Shown: positions 25,229-33,828 of the stretch, one piece after another | Layout: each line of letters starts with the position of its first letter | Position numbering within the stretch: position 1 is the stretch's first letter | NCBI GenBank assembly: GCA_049972045.1 | Contig: JBMFKS010000012.1 | Location: 1 to 45,511, forward strand | Length of the DNA: 45,511 bases | Source: SpSt-77 sp049972045 | Lineage (GTDB): Bacteria > Chloroflexota > Anaerolineae > B4-G1 > DUEL01 | Direction of reading: 5' to 3' | Program-made: the position numbers and the translations under genes | Notes under the pieces: model-generated | What the model saw: only the letters and a program-made list of their open reading frames with translations | Databases searched by the model: none | Told to the model about the DNA's origin: nothing

Positions 25229-28200
25229 TCAGAGGGACTCCGGGGGTTCCTCCTGCCGGATTTGGGGCGAATCGGGGGACCGGCGGATCGCGTCGTAGAG
25301 TTGGACGGTGGCCGGGGATGGTTCCACCTCCAGTTCTTCCCGGAGGTGCCGGATACAGCGCTGGAAGGTCCGCACCGCCTGGGCCCGGCGGCCCGTCTGG
25401 GCATAGGCCAGCATCATCCATCGGTAGGCCTGCTCCCAGCAGGGATCGCGGCTCAGGATTCCCTGGCAGACGGCGAGGACCTCCTCCCAGGCTTCCCGCC
25501 GGGCCAGGAGTTCTGCCGCGCGGTCGGCGGTGCGCAAGTAGAGGGTGAGAAGCCGCTCCCGCTCCTCGCTACACCAGTCCTCGTAGAGACAGTCCTCCAG
25601 GTAGTCGCCCTGATAGAGGGAGAGGGCCTGCCGGTATCGCTCCAGGGCCGCTTCCGGGTCCGTTTCCAGGAGACGGTCTCCCTGGGCAATGAGGCGTTCC
25701 AGTTCCTCCACATCCAGCCAGAGGTCCGCGCCGGGCCGGAGGCCGTAACGGGAGCCATCGCGGGCGATGTAGGCGGAAGGATGGCCCTCGGGACGGTCCG
25801 GCTCCAGAACCTTGCAGAGGGTGCTGAGGGCCACTTTGAAGTCCCGCCGGGCGGTCTCGGGATCTTGGTCGGGCCAAAGGGCCTCCAGAATCTGGTCCCG
25901 ATCCAGCATCCCGTTCCGGTGGGTGAGGAGCACCTGAAAGAGCCGGCGGGCCTTCTCCCGCCGCCACTCCGCCGGTGCAATTTCCTGCTTCCCCCGCCAG
26001 ACGCGAAACGTCCCCAGGGTCTGGATGCGCAACTGGTATCCGGGGTGGAACTCCACGTCTTCCAGGCCCAGGGCGCGCAGGATCCGTTCCGCACAGGCCG
26101 GGTGGATGCCGGAGCGGCGGGCATAGACCAGGAGGGGGACGCTGAGCCGGGGGTCGGGTGGGCCCAGGAGGGTGGTGCGGCTGAAGAGGTAGTCATAGCC
26201 CCAGGTATGGACCAGCCGCAAGAGTTCCTCCAGGCCTCGCCGGAGCCGGATCTCGTCGCCCGTCCGCCACCAGATATGACAGAGCCAGAGACGGCTCAGG
26301 GCTTCCCCGTAGGGATCGCTGCACTCGCGGAAGGCAGCCAGGGCCGCGGTCAGCCAGTCCGACGCGCGGGCGAGGTCGCCTGCCAGGACGTATCCGGCTC
26401 CCATGGAGACCCGGATGAGGGCCGTGATCCACTCGTCTCCGGCCTGCTGGGCAATGGTGATGCCTTGCTGGGCCGCGTCGGCGGCCGCGTCCAGTTCCCC
26501 CTGGAAGCCGTGAGCGCGGCAGAGGCCCCAAAAGGCCTCCACCTTGAGGCGGGGGACCTGCAGGGTCTCCCCAATGGCGATGGCTTCCCGGTAGCAGTGA
26601 CAGGCCTGGGTATACCCCTGGGGGTCGTTCCGGATCAGCCAGGCGTGCCCCTGCCGCATGTAGCCGACGGCGGTCACGAAGGGCGAGTTCAGGAGTTGGC
26701 CGCGTTGGGTCCCTTCCACTGCACACTGATAAGCGGCCTCTGCCTCTCCCTGAAAGGCCAGAATGAGGGAGAGGAGGAGCAGGGTCTCCCGATGGGCGCG
26801 GGGGCGCAGGACGGGCTTCCGGCGTTCCCGTTCCGCCTGCTCTTCCAGAAGGCGGCGGGCCTCGTTGATGCGCCCGGTGCGCAGAAGAACTCGGACGGCC
26901 AGTTCGGCTTCTCCAGGCCCCTCTTCCCGCAGGGCGCGGGCCTGGGCACGCAGTTGCTCCGCTTCTTCCGGACGGCCCAGGTTGAGCCGATTTTCTGCCA
27001 GCAGTTCCAAAAGGCGCGCTCGGCTCTCTCGGTCTTCCTGCCCGTCGGAGAGACGGAGCGCTTCCTGCAGAATGCGCTCTGCCTGGGCGGGGTTGACGGT
27101 GTCCAGATAGACCCGTGCCTGGCCCCGCAGGGCCTGTCCCGCTCCCCGGAGGTCGTTCCGCAGGCGATACCGTTCTTCAGCCTGATGGTACCAGCCCAAG
27201 GCCTCGTTGAAGCGGCTCCGCAGCCGGGCAATGTCCCCCAAGTAGACCAGCAGGGCCGGGTGGTCCTCCAGGACCTGCGGGGGTAGGGCGCCGATCCAGG
27301 CGGCCAGGGTGTCCAACCGGCCCGCCTGGACCATTTCCCGTCCGAGATGATCCAGGATCGCGGCGGCTTCCTCAAAGGCTTCGGCGGCCAGGAAGTGGGG
27401 GACGGCTTCGGTCATTTCTCCCATTTCGGCGAAGCAGCGGGCTGCGCGCCGGTGGGAACGGCTCTGCTCCTCTGGGGAGAGTTGCTCCCACAGGAACTCT
27501 CGGAACAGATGGTGATAGCGGAGATGACCATCCCCCAGGTCCACGACGAAGAGTTCGTTTCCCGTCAGGTATCGCATCCGTTGGGCGCTGTCGTTTGTCC
27601 CTCGCAGACGGTCGCAGAGGGAGGGGGTCAGTTCCCGCAGGACGGCGGTGGAGAGGAGGAACTCCCGGATCTCCGGGGGCTGGTGTCGCAGAACCTCATG
27701 GGCCAGGTAAGGGAAGAGGCTCTCCGTCGGCCCGGAGATCCGTTTCAGGGCCTCCGGGACGGTGGAGGCCTCCCGACTGTGCAGCGTCTGCCAGACCAGT
27801 TGGAGGGCGATGGGCCATCCCTCCGTCCGTTCGGCCAGGAAGGAGACCTCCTCCGGGGAGAGGGGGAAACCGTGCTGCTGGAAGAGGGCCGTGATCTCGT
27901 CCGGTGTGAAGGCCAGTTCCTCCTGGCGGATTTCCAGCACCTCCCCGCGTGCCCGCCAGGCGATCAGCGTGGGCAGGCGAAGGAAGTACCGGGTGGAGAG
28001 AAGGGTGTGGAGCCAATCCGGACCCCGACCGATCAATCGGTCCAGGATGGTGAGGGTTTCCAGAGACCGGTTCAGCAGATGAGCATCGTCTATCACCAGC
28101 AGGTGAGGGGCGCTCAAATGTTCCGTCAGCCCGTCCGCCAGCACGTCCGCCAGTGCAGTCCAGGACTGCTGGCCTCCCTGCTCCTCCAACAGGGCCAGGG

Positions 28201-28495
28201 GAAGCATCACCGCTTCGGGGCAGACCGCGCGGAATCCGTGGAGCAGATGGAGGAGGAAAATCATCGGGTCTGCGTCTTCCACATCCAGGTGGTACCAGAT
28301 GACCGGTACTCCCTCGCCGAAGAGGGCGGTCAGAGCCGTACTCTTGCCGTATCCGGCACCCGCCTGAAGAAGGGTCAGACGGTAGTCCAGCGCCTCCCGT
28401 AAGCGTCGGGTCAGACGCGGGCGGACCAGTACTCGTCGGTGGGGGCGCGGCGGGAGCAAGCGGGTTCGGACAATGGCGAGCCTGGAAGCCATCAT
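25229..28495 (-). CDS. Large MalT/SARP-type transcriptional regulator (ATPase + TPR-like repeats + BTAD)
   Basis: 1088 residues from ATG 28493-28495. N-terminal STAND/AAA-like ATPase: Walker A GAGYGKST, Walker B LLVIDDAH, and a sensor-like LLSTRYFLRLP. The middle (about 390-840) is helical-repeat rich (AAAILDHLGREMVQAGRLDTL, EALGWYHQAEERYRLRND), like the TPR domain of MalT. Near residue 850 a winged helix (LRIQTLGTFRVWRGKQEI ... KARRLFQVLLTHRNGMLDRDQILEALWP) is followed by the bacterial transcriptional activator domain (ALSLYQGDYLEDCLYEDWCSEERERLLTLYL). This is the SARP arrangement: DNA binding plus BTAD. It ends about 50 bp before a three-heptamer operator that faces the acyl cluster on the same strand. 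Confidence 0.9.
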   Translation of the reverse strand: MMASRLAIVRTRLLPPRPHRRVLVRPRLTRRLREALDYRLTLLQAGAGYGKSTALTALFGEGVPVIWYHLDVEDADPMIFLLHLLHGFRAVCPEAVMLPLALLEEQGGQQSWTALADVLADGLTEHLSAPHLLVIDDAHLLNRSLETLTILDRLIGRGPDWLHTLLSTRYFLRLPTLIAWRARGEVLEIRQEELAFTPDEITALFQQHGFPLSPEEVSFLAERTEGWPIALQLVWQTLHSREASTVPEALKRISGPTESLFPYLAHEVLRHQPPEIREFLLSTAVLRELTPSLCDRLRGTNDSAQRMRYLTGNELFVVDLGDGHLRYHHLFREFLWEQLSPEEQSRSHRRAARCFAEMGEMTEAVPHFLAAEAFEEAAAILDHLGREMVQAGRLDTLAAWIGALPPQVLEDHPALLVYLGDIARLRSRFNEALGWYHQAEERYRLRNDLRGAGQALRGQARVYLDTVNPAQAERILQEALRLSDGQEDRESRARLLELLAENRLNLGRPEEAEQLRAQARALREEGPGEAELAVRVLLRTGRINEARRLLEEQAERERRKPVLRPRAHRETLLLLSLILAFQGEAEAAYQCAVEGTQRGQLLNSPFVTAVGYMRQGHAWLIRNDPQGYTQACHCYREAIAIGETLQVPRLKVEAFWGLCRAHGFQGELDAAADAAQQGITIAQQAGDEWITALIRVSMGAGYVLAGDLARASDWLTAALAAFRECSDPYGEALSRLWLCHIWWRTGDEIRLRRGLEELLRLVHTWGYDYLFSRTTLLGPPDPRLSVPLLVYARRSGIHPACAERILRALGLEDVEFHPGYQLRIQTLGTFRVWRGKQEIAPAEWRREKARRLFQVLLTHRNGMLDRDQILEALWPDQDPETARRDFKVALSTLCKVLEPDRPEGHPSAYIARDGSRYGLRPGADLWLDVEELERLIAQGDRLLETDPEAALERYRQALSLYQGDYLEDCLYEDWCSEERERLLTLYLRTADRAAELLARREAWEEVLAVCQGILSRDPCWEQAYRWMMLAYAQTGRRAQAVRTFQRCIRHLREELEVEPSPATVQLYDAIRRSPDSPQIRQEEPPESL

Positions 28496-28706
28496 ACTTT
28501 CGGAGGTTGCACTCCCTGCGGCCATCGGCGATTGTTCCGGTTTTCACTATACCTGCTTTCTGCTTCCTGGCAAAATGACGTCTCCTCTAATGGACGGTGT
28601 GGGCAACACAATGCGTGGTACTCCAGGCTCTCCAGGAGGACCGGTTCGTCCTCTCCAACAGGATGGTGTGCATCGGGAGACGGGAAAAGGGTAGACAATC
28701 GGGAGA

Positions 28707-28735
28707 GTGACAAGATCGGACGATTGGTGTACAAT
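28707..28735 (+). promoter_or_regulatory. Probable promoter reading toward the cupin gene
   Basis: GTGACA (28707-28712) and TACAAT (28730-28735) with 17 bp between them. The rest of 28496-28740 shows no gene; it separates the divergent regulator and cupin genes. Confidence 0.45.
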
Positions 28736-28740
28736 TAAGG

Positions 28741-28944
28741 GGTGAGCGTAGCCGATCGCCTGGACGTAAACGTCCGGGCTCATCATGCGAAGCCCCCTCG
28801 GCCTGAGGGCGTCGCCCCGAAGGGGCTCGGGGCGAGAAGCCCCTTCGGCCCGAGGGCGTTGAGCCTGGCAGTTTACCGCCACGCGGCGAGCCGCTCGCGG
28901 CGTGGCCGCCAGGCGAGAATGGCCGAAATCAACACAATGGGTAT
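28741..28944. repeat. Second copy of the 17.5-kb repeat element
   Basis: Shares with 17485-17962 the GGACGTaaACGTCC palindrome, TCATGCGAAGCCC, TTGAGCCTGGC.GTTTA.CGCC and the right-end block ATGGCCGAAATCAACACAA at 28919-28937. The left terminal repeat is much eroded, and the 17.6-kb hairpin block is missing. It sits between the promoter at 28707 and the cupin start. Confidence 0.65.
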
Positions 28945-28969
28945 AACATCCCTGACCGGAGGATGCACG

Positions 28970-29302
28970 ATGCTTCACCAAGACTACCGCGACGTTCCGG
29001 CCGAAGTTGCTGGGGAGGGCATCACCGTCCGCTGGGTGATCGGGAAGCCCCAGGGCGCGCCCAACTTCGCCATGCGGGTCATAGAGTTCGCCCCCGGGGC
29101 CGTCTTCGCCCCCCACCAGCACCCGTACGAGCACGAAATCTTTGTCCTGGAGGGAGAGGGGATTGCCGAGGGGCCGGGGGGCCAGGCCCCCATGCGGCCC
29201 GGCGTGGCCCTCTACATCCCCCCGAACGAGCGCCACGGCTACCGGAACACCGGCCCGGGCCCCCTCCGCTTCATCTGCGTCATCCCCCACCGGGAGGGAT
29301 AG
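28970..29302 (+). CDS. Cupin-domain protein
   Basis: 110 residues from ATG 28970 (GGAGG upstream). Single cupin barrel with motif 1 PHQHPYEHEIFVLEGEG, giving metal ligands H49, H51 and E56, and motif 2 PGVALYIPPNERHG giving H89. Small single-cupin proteins may be isomerases, dioxygenases or sensors; the substrate is not indicated. Followed by about 250 bp of repeats before the next gene. Confidence 0.85.
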   Translation: MLHQDYRDVPAEVAGEGITVRWVIGKPQGAPNFAMRVIEFAPGAVFAPHQHPYEHEIFVLEGEGIAEGPGGQAPMRPGVALYIPPNERHGYRNTGPGPLRFICVIPHREG

Positions 29303-29430
29303 CCACGAATTTCACAAATGGCTTCCCTGCAAAAACTCACCCCAGAGGACGCAGAGAGCGCACTGCTCTGCGGACTCCGCGGTCTCTGCGGTAAAATGAC
29401 CTTCTTGCAGTGGACTCACCAATTTTTGGT
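29303..29430. repeat. CACGAAT/CGCAGAGG repeat block
   Basis: Noncoding. 29307-29355 matches 205-252. CTCTGCGGACTCCGCGG and TCTCTGCGG words follow, then TTGCAGTGGACTCAC, which is also present (TTGCAGTGGACTTAC) near 11127 upstream of the CarH-like gene. Confidence 0.5.
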
Positions 29431-29542
29431 ATTCCTGAAATTCGTGTCCTTCGTGGCTATTCGTGAAATTCGTGTCCTTCGTGGCTATTCCTGAAATTCG
29501 TGTCCTTCGTGGCTATTTCTGAAACCCGTGCTACTCGTGACC
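29431..29542. repeat. Four tandem 28-bp repeats
   Basis: Units starting ATTCCTGAAATTCGTG at 29431, 29459, 29487 and (degenerate) 29515; the first three differ at one base. Words TTCGTGTCCTTCGTGGCT belong to the CACGAAG family. The array ends 12 bp before the radical-SAM start codon. Confidence 0.85.
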
Positions 29543-29554
29543 AAAGGAGCCCTG

Positions 29555-31297
29555 ATGAGCATACCCGACCTGACTTTCCTTCACGCTCCCAGCCTCTACG
29601 ACTTCCGTCGGCGGGCCACCCTCTGGGGCCCCATTTCCGACGTCGTCCCGTCCACGCCCATCTACGACATGTACCCCATCGGCTTCGCTGCCCTCTGCGA
29701 CTACCTGGAGCGGCACGGCTTCCGCACCCGCATCGTCAACCTGGCGGTACGGATGGTCCGCTCCGACCGGTTTGACGCGGAGCGGTTCATCGCCCGCCAT
29801 CCCTCCCGCGCCTTCGGCATAGACCTGCACTGGCTTCCCCACGCCCATGGCGCGCTGGAGGTCGCCCGCATCGTCCGGAAGCACCACCCCGGCACCCCCA
29901 TTATCTTCGGCGGCTTCTCCGCCACCTACTACCACGAAGAACTCATCCGCTACCCGCAGGTGGATTACGTCCTGCGCGGCGATTCCACCGAGGAGCCACT
30001 GCGGCGGCTCCTGGAATGCCTGCGCGCGGGCCGCGAGCCCGCCGACGTCCCCAACCTGACCTGGAAGGACGCCCGGGGCGAGGTCCACATCAACCCCCAG
30101 ACCTACATCCCCGCCGACCTGAACCACATCCGCCCGGGCTTCCTGCAGATGGTCCGCTCCGTCATCCGGGACCGGGACCTCATCTCCTGTACGCCCTTCG
30201 CCCACTGGCTGGATTACCCCATCATGGCCACGCTGACGGTGCGCGGCTGTACCCAGCACTGCTCCGTCTGCGGGGGGTGCGCCGAGGGGCATGCCCGCAT
30301 GTCCGGACGGGAGCGTCCGGCCTTCCGCGACCCGGAGGACCTGGCGCGGGACGTCCGGGAGGCCCGGCGGCTCAGCAAAGGCCCCATCTTCATCCTGGGC
30401 GAACTCCGTCTGGCGGGAATGGACTACGCCCGTCGCTTCCTGCGCGCCGTCCGGGGGGTCCCCGGCCCCTTTATGCTGGAATTCTTCTGGCCCGTCCCGC
30501 GCGATTACGCCGAAGAACTGGCCCAGGCGCTGCCCGACTTTATCGTGGAATTCTCCCCCGATTCCCACGACCCGACCGTCCGCCAGGCCCTGGGCAAGGG
30601 CTACAGCAACGAAGGGATTGAGGAGACGGTGCGCCACTGCCTGGACGTGGGCTGCCGTCGCTTTGACCTGTTCTTTATGATCGGCCTGCCGAAGCAGACC
30701 GCCGCCTCGGTGCTGGAGACAGTGGAATACTGCGAGGACCTCCTGCAGAAACTGGGAGGCGACCGGCGGCTGGTTCCCTTCACCGCCCCGCTGGCCCCGT
30801 TCCTGGACCCGGGGAGCCCGGCCTTTGAGCACCCGGACCGGTTCGGCTACCGCCTCTTCTGCCGGACGCTGGAGGACCACCGGCGGGCCCTGCTGGCTCC
30901 CACCTGGAAGCACATCCTCTCCTACGAAACGGTCTGGATGGACCGGGATACGATTGCCGCCACCACCTACGAGGCGGGGCGACGGCTGAACGCGCTGAAG
31001 GCCCGCTACGGCATCATCTCTCCGGAGAAAGCGGCGGAGACGGAGGAGCGCATCCGGCAGGCGACCGCGCTGATGGCCCATATAGACCATCTCCTGGCGA
31101 CGGCTTCGCCGGAGGAGGTGGAGCGGGAGATGCTGCGCCTGAAGCCCCAGATTGACCGCGCCAACACCTCCACCGTCTGCGACAAGACGGAACTGGACGT
31201 GCCCGTTGGCCGGCTGCCCTTCAACGTGGGCGAACTGATGAAACTCGGCGTCCAGGAGGTCTGGCGGATGCTGACGGGGGATGGGCGGCGCAGATAA
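29555..31297 (+). CDS. B12-binding radical SAM protein
   Basis: 580 residues from ATG 29555 with AAAGGAG 8 bases upstream. Residues 1-170 form a cobalamin-binding Rossmann-like domain (YDMYPIGFAALCDYLERHGF, GIDLHWLPHAHGALEVARIV, PIIFGGFSATYYHEELI, DYVLRGDSTEEPL). The [4Fe-4S]/SAM motif is C232-x3-C236-x2-C239 in VRGCTQHCSVCGG. The remaining TIM-barrel half has IGLPKQTAASVLETVEYCE. It resembles the archaeal/bacterial family annotated as B12-binding/radical-SAM (TIGR04190-like); members probably do methyl transfer or rearrangement, substrate unknown. Downstream gene begins 39 bp later. Confidence 0.85.
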   Translation: MSIPDLTFLHAPSLYDFRRRATLWGPISDVVPSTPIYDMYPIGFAALCDYLERHGFRTRIVNLAVRMVRSDRFDAERFIARHPSRAFGIDLHWLPHAHGALEVARIVRKHHPGTPIIFGGFSATYYHEELIRYPQVDYVLRGDSTEEPLRRLLECLRAGREPADVPNLTWKDARGEVHINPQTYIPADLNHIRPGFLQMVRSVIRDRDLISCTPFAHWLDYPIMATLTVRGCTQHCSVCGGCAEGHARMSGRERPAFRDPEDLARDVREARRLSKGPIFILGELRLAGMDYARRFLRAVRGVPGPFMLEFFWPVPRDYAEELAQALPDFIVEFSPDSHDPTVRQALGKGYSNEGIEETVRHCLDVGCRRFDLFFMIGLPKQTAASVLETVEYCEDLLQKLGGDRRLVPFTAPLAPFLDPGSPAFEHPDRFGYRLFCRTLEDHRRALLAPTWKHILSYETVWMDRDTIAATTYEAGRRLNALKARYGIISPEKAAETEERIRQATALMAHIDHLLATASPEEVEREMLRLKPQIDRANTSTVCDKTELDVPVGRLPFNVGELMKLGVQEVWRMLTGDGRRR

Positions 31298-31336
31298 CGG
31301 GGTATCCCCTGGTCCGTGGTCGGTGGTCGGTGGTCC

Positions 31337-32182
31337 ATGGTCCGTGATCTGCTGGAAATCCGCCCTACCGTCCCAGCCGATGAGGCCGCCATCCGGCGGC
31401 TGCTGAGCCGGAGTGCCCGCCCATGCGTCCGCTCCTGGTGGTGGGAGGAGTGGCTGGGCGCGGAGACCTTCCTGCTGGCTTTAGCCAACGGCTATCCGGT
31501 CGGCGCGTTGCTGGCCCTGCCCGATGAGAGCCCCGTCGCCTGGGTTCGGCTCGGCGTGCTGGCCCCCGAGATCCCGGCCGGCCTCTGGCTGGATGCCACC
31601 CTTCCCCGCCTGGAGCCCCCGCTGTGCGCGCGGGGTGCCCGTGCCCTGGCCTGGACCGATGTGGGCGGCTGGCTGGGAGAGGCCCTGCGCGCCCGGAGGT
31701 TCCGTCCCCTTGCCCGTCTGGTCAGCCTGGTGAAGGACGACCGGCGCCTGCCCTCTATGCCGCCGGGCTCCCCTGGCGCCATCCGTCCCGCCCGGGCGGA
31801 GGACATCCCGGCCCTGGCGCGCCTGGACCGCCAGGCCTTTCCGCCGCCGTGGTGGTTCAGCGCGGCCACGCTGGAGCGGGCCCGGCAGGAGGCGGCCTGC
31901 TTCCTGGTGGCGGAGCGGGACGGTCTGCTCATCGGCTACGCGGAGGCCCGACCGGCCGACCACGGCGCTCACATCGGTCGTCTGGCCGTGGCCCCGCCGT
32001 TCCAGCGGCAGGGGGTGGGTAGTTTTCTGCTCCGGGCAGTACTCTCGCGGTTGTGGGAGCAGGGGGTGGAAGAGGTAACGCTGAACACCCAGGAGGACAA
32101 CAGCGCCTCGCAGCGCCTCTACCAGCGGTTCGGTTTCCGGCCCGTCGGCCCCCGCATTATCGCCTGGTGGCGGGCCCTCTGA
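31337..32182 (+). CDS. Tandem GNAT-family N-acetyltransferase
   Basis: 281 residues. Residues 1-135 are a degenerate GNAT-like half (EIRPTVPADEAAIRRLLSRSA). Residues 145-281 are an active-looking GNAT: AIRPARAEDIPALARLDRQAF and the acetyl-CoA loop IGRLAVAPPFQRQGVGSFLLRAVL, then LNTQEDNSASQRLYQRFGFRPVG. No clear ribosome site precedes the start, because the upstream gap consists of GGTCGGTGGTCGGTGGTC word repeats (31310-31336). Substrate unknown. Confidence 0.8.
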   Translation: MVRDLLEIRPTVPADEAAIRRLLSRSARPCVRSWWWEEWLGAETFLLALANGYPVGALLALPDESPVAWVRLGVLAPEIPAGLWLDATLPRLEPPLCARGARALAWTDVGGWLGEALRARRFRPLARLVSLVKDDRRLPSMPPGSPGAIRPARAEDIPALARLDRQAFPPPWWFSAATLERARQEAACFLVAERDGLLIGYAEARPADHGAHIGRLAVAPPFQRQGVGSFLLRAVLSRLWEQGVEEVTLNTQEDNSASQRLYQRFGFRPVGPRIIAWWRAL

Positions 32183-32216
32183 AAGCGTTCTAAAAACAGG
32201 GCTTACGCCCTTACCC

Positions 32217-32248
32217 CAGTAGGGCAACTGCTCGCAGTTGCCCTACTG
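32217..32248. terminator. Perfect 15-bp hairpin in the convergent gap
   Basis: CAGTAGGGCAACTGC and GCAGTTGCCCTACTG flank TC, between two convergent genes. Preceded by GGGCTTACGCCCTTACC, which resembles the end of the MITE at 36007. No T-run, so termination is not certain. The rest of 32183-32394 holds no gene. Confidence 0.6.
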
Positions 32249-32394
32249 GTGGCCTGCATGGGCCCCTGGCCGCGTCGGCAATTCGGACCCATAAGTATAA
32301 ACTTGACTAACCACTAGGCCTGTACGATGCTACGAGCGGCTACGAACGGCACTTCGTTTCGTGTCTCACGACAAACGAGTTTTGAGATATGCTC

Positions 32395-32904
32395 TCACAG
32401 GGCCTCCTCGCAAACGTCCCGGTACCCGCAGGCCGCGCAGCGGCGCGGGTCCCGGTGACGGCGCGGCGCGTCCCCGGCCGCCAGGTCCTCTCGCATCTCC
32501 TCCAGAACCTCCAGCAGTTGCTCTTCCAGTTCCCGCGTGTACGGGATTCGGAATGTGCGGTCGGCGTAGCGGAGGATGCCGTAGGGAGGGCGTCGGCCGG
32601 AGGTCTCGGCGACCAGGAGGCAGTAGGCGGCCAGTTGGAGGACATGGGAGGTGTACGGGCGGGCCGGCGCGCGGGCGGATTTGACCTCCACCGGGATCAG
32701 GTCCGCGCCGTCGGCCACGATGTAGTCCGGGCGGCCGGTCAGCCCGTGACGGCGGGAAAAGAGGGGCTGATCCCGTCGCCGCCAGGGCCCCACGTCGGCG
32801 GCGACGACCCGACCGGCGGGCAGGCCGGAGCGGGCGCGCAGCCGCCGCGCCAGCCAGAGGAGGGCCAGGCCGACCAGGAACAGGAGGAGAATCAGCGCGG
32901 TCAC
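32395..32904 (-). CDS. Split Cas4-like membrane nuclease, C-terminal catalytic subunit
   Basis: 169 residues from a GTG at 32902-32904. Residues 1-19 are a transmembrane helix (TALILLLFLVGLALLWLA) followed by ARRLRAR, then a PD-(D/E)XK nuclease core: GLTGRPDY (D60), PVEVKS (E73, K75), HVLQLAAY (Q90), and a C-terminal RRCAACGYRDVC cluster (C156, C159, C165). This matches Cas4/RecB-type exonucleases, in which these three Cys and one N-terminal Cys hold a [4Fe-4S] cluster. The N-terminal Cys and motif-I His are missing here and are found in the protein encoded 14 bp upstream. There is no CRISPR array or other cas gene in the window. Confidence 0.75.
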   Translation of the reverse strand: MTALILLLFLVGLALLWLARRLRARSGLPAGRVVAADVGPWRRRDQPLFSRRHGLTGRPDYIVADGADLIPVEVKSARAPARPYTSHVLQLAAYCLLVAETSGRRPPYGILRYADRTFRIPYTRELEEQLLEVLEEMREDLAAGDAPRRHRDPRRCAACGYRDVCEEAL

Positions 32905-32918
32905 GGAAGCCGTTCGGG

Positions 32919-33167
32919 TCAGCGGCTCAGAAGGGCCAGGATGGCCGCAAGAAGGGCCAGCGCCAGCAGCGCCCAGGCCAGGCGGGAGAGGATGACCGCC
33001 GCGCGCACCTGCCATCCGTGTTGACGGTGAACGCTCTCCCCCGCCCCCATCTCCTCCCGATGGGCAGAAGGCACCCCCTCCACCGTCCCCAGCCACCAGG
33101 CGCGGGCGCAGAACAGATACTGCCCGATCTCACTGGCCCGGATGATGCGGTCCGTCGTCTCTCTCAT
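32919..33167 (-). CDS. Split Cas4-like membrane nuclease, N-terminal subunit
   Basis: 82 residues. IRASEIGQYLFCARAWWLG is the N-terminal Cas4 motif with the cluster Cys (C20), and GAGESVHRQHG gives the motif-I His (H47) before a C-terminal helix (58-80). Basic residues flank the helix on its N side and basic residues follow the helix of the partner, so both soluble parts should face the cytoplasm. The two chains together look like one Cas4-like nuclease with a two-helix membrane hairpin, cut in the loop between the helices. Could be mistaken for an unrelated small membrane protein if read alone. Confidence 0.65.
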   Translation of the reverse strand: MRETTDRIIRASEIGQYLFCARAWWLGTVEGVPSAHREEMGAGESVHRQHGWQVRAAVILSRLAWALLALALLAAILALLSR

Positions 33168-33212
33168 GGCCAGAAGGAGCAGAGGCTTTATACCCAGCGT
33201 GTGACCCGCGTT

Positions 33213-33827
33213 CTATACTTCCTGCAGGGCCGCCAGCAGCCGGCCCTGGAGCAGGGCCTGGGTCACGTCCCCGCGCGTCCGTTCCAACACTCCCCGCAAC
33301 TGGTCCACCCGGTGGCGCAGGCCGCCGGTCACCCCCTCGGGAAAATCGTAGGTCATCAGCAGGTCGTAGACAGTCTCCATCGCCGAAAGCATCCGCTCCG
33401 CCTCCTCCAGCCGGTCCCGCCGCAACAGGTCCAGGCATCGCCGCCGCAGTTCGGAGGCGGCCTCACAGAGGCCGTTGAGGTAGACGGCGGAGGAGACCCC
33501 CAGCGCGGCGGGCTCCGGGAGCGGTGCGCCGGTCACCATTGCCAGCACCAGATGGGCCTCCGTCAGTTCCTTCAGACCGTCCTGGACGTAGCCCGCGTAG
33601 AGGAGGTCCGGGTACGCGGCCACCGCGTCCACCATCCCGGCGGCGACGTCGCGGGCCTGGGCCAGCCACTGCCCGGCGGCCTCCCATTCCTCCCGGTGGA
33701 TCGCGCGGATGGCGGTGGCACAAAGGCGGATCAGTTCGCGGGAGCGGCGGAGAGCCTCGTCCCGCGCCGCGTCTCGGGCGGAGAGGTCGGACCGGATCTC
33801 CTCGCCGATGATTTCCAGTTGCTCCAT
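33213..33827 (-). CDS. Translin-family protein
   Basis: 204 residues, all helical: ARDEALRRSRELIRLCATAIRAIHREEWEAA, YPDLLYAGYVQDGLKELTEAHLV, then YLNGLCEAASELRRRCLDLLRRD and VLERTRGDVTQALL. These match the translin/TRAX superfamily of bacterial and archaeal octamer-forming RNA/DNA-binding proteins; TRAX members are RNases, translins are not. Which kind this is cannot be told here. Its ATG is one base after the pyruvate kinase stop, and the Cas4-like subunits follow 45 bp downstream. Often mislabelled haloacid dehalogenase in databases. Confidence 0.75.
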   Translation of the reverse strand: MEQLEIIGEEIRSDLSARDAARDEALRRSRELIRLCATAIRAIHREEWEAAGQWLAQARDVAAGMVDAVAAYPDLLYAGYVQDGLKELTEAHLVLAMVTGAPLPEPAALGVSSAVYLNGLCEAASELRRRCLDLLRRDRLEEAERMLSAMETVYDLLMTYDFPEGVTGGLRHRVDQLRGVLERTRGDVTQALLQGRLLAALQEV

Positions 33828-33828
33828 C

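Noticed and set aside
25172..27286. A 704-codon plus-strand frame
   Set aside because: Antisense to the BTAD regulator, whose Walker and winged-helix motifs are unambiguous.
29431..29542. CRISPR-like array
   Set aside because: Units are directly adjacent without spacers, and no cas genes are near; the Cas4-like pair at 32.4 kb is not part of a CRISPR locus here.
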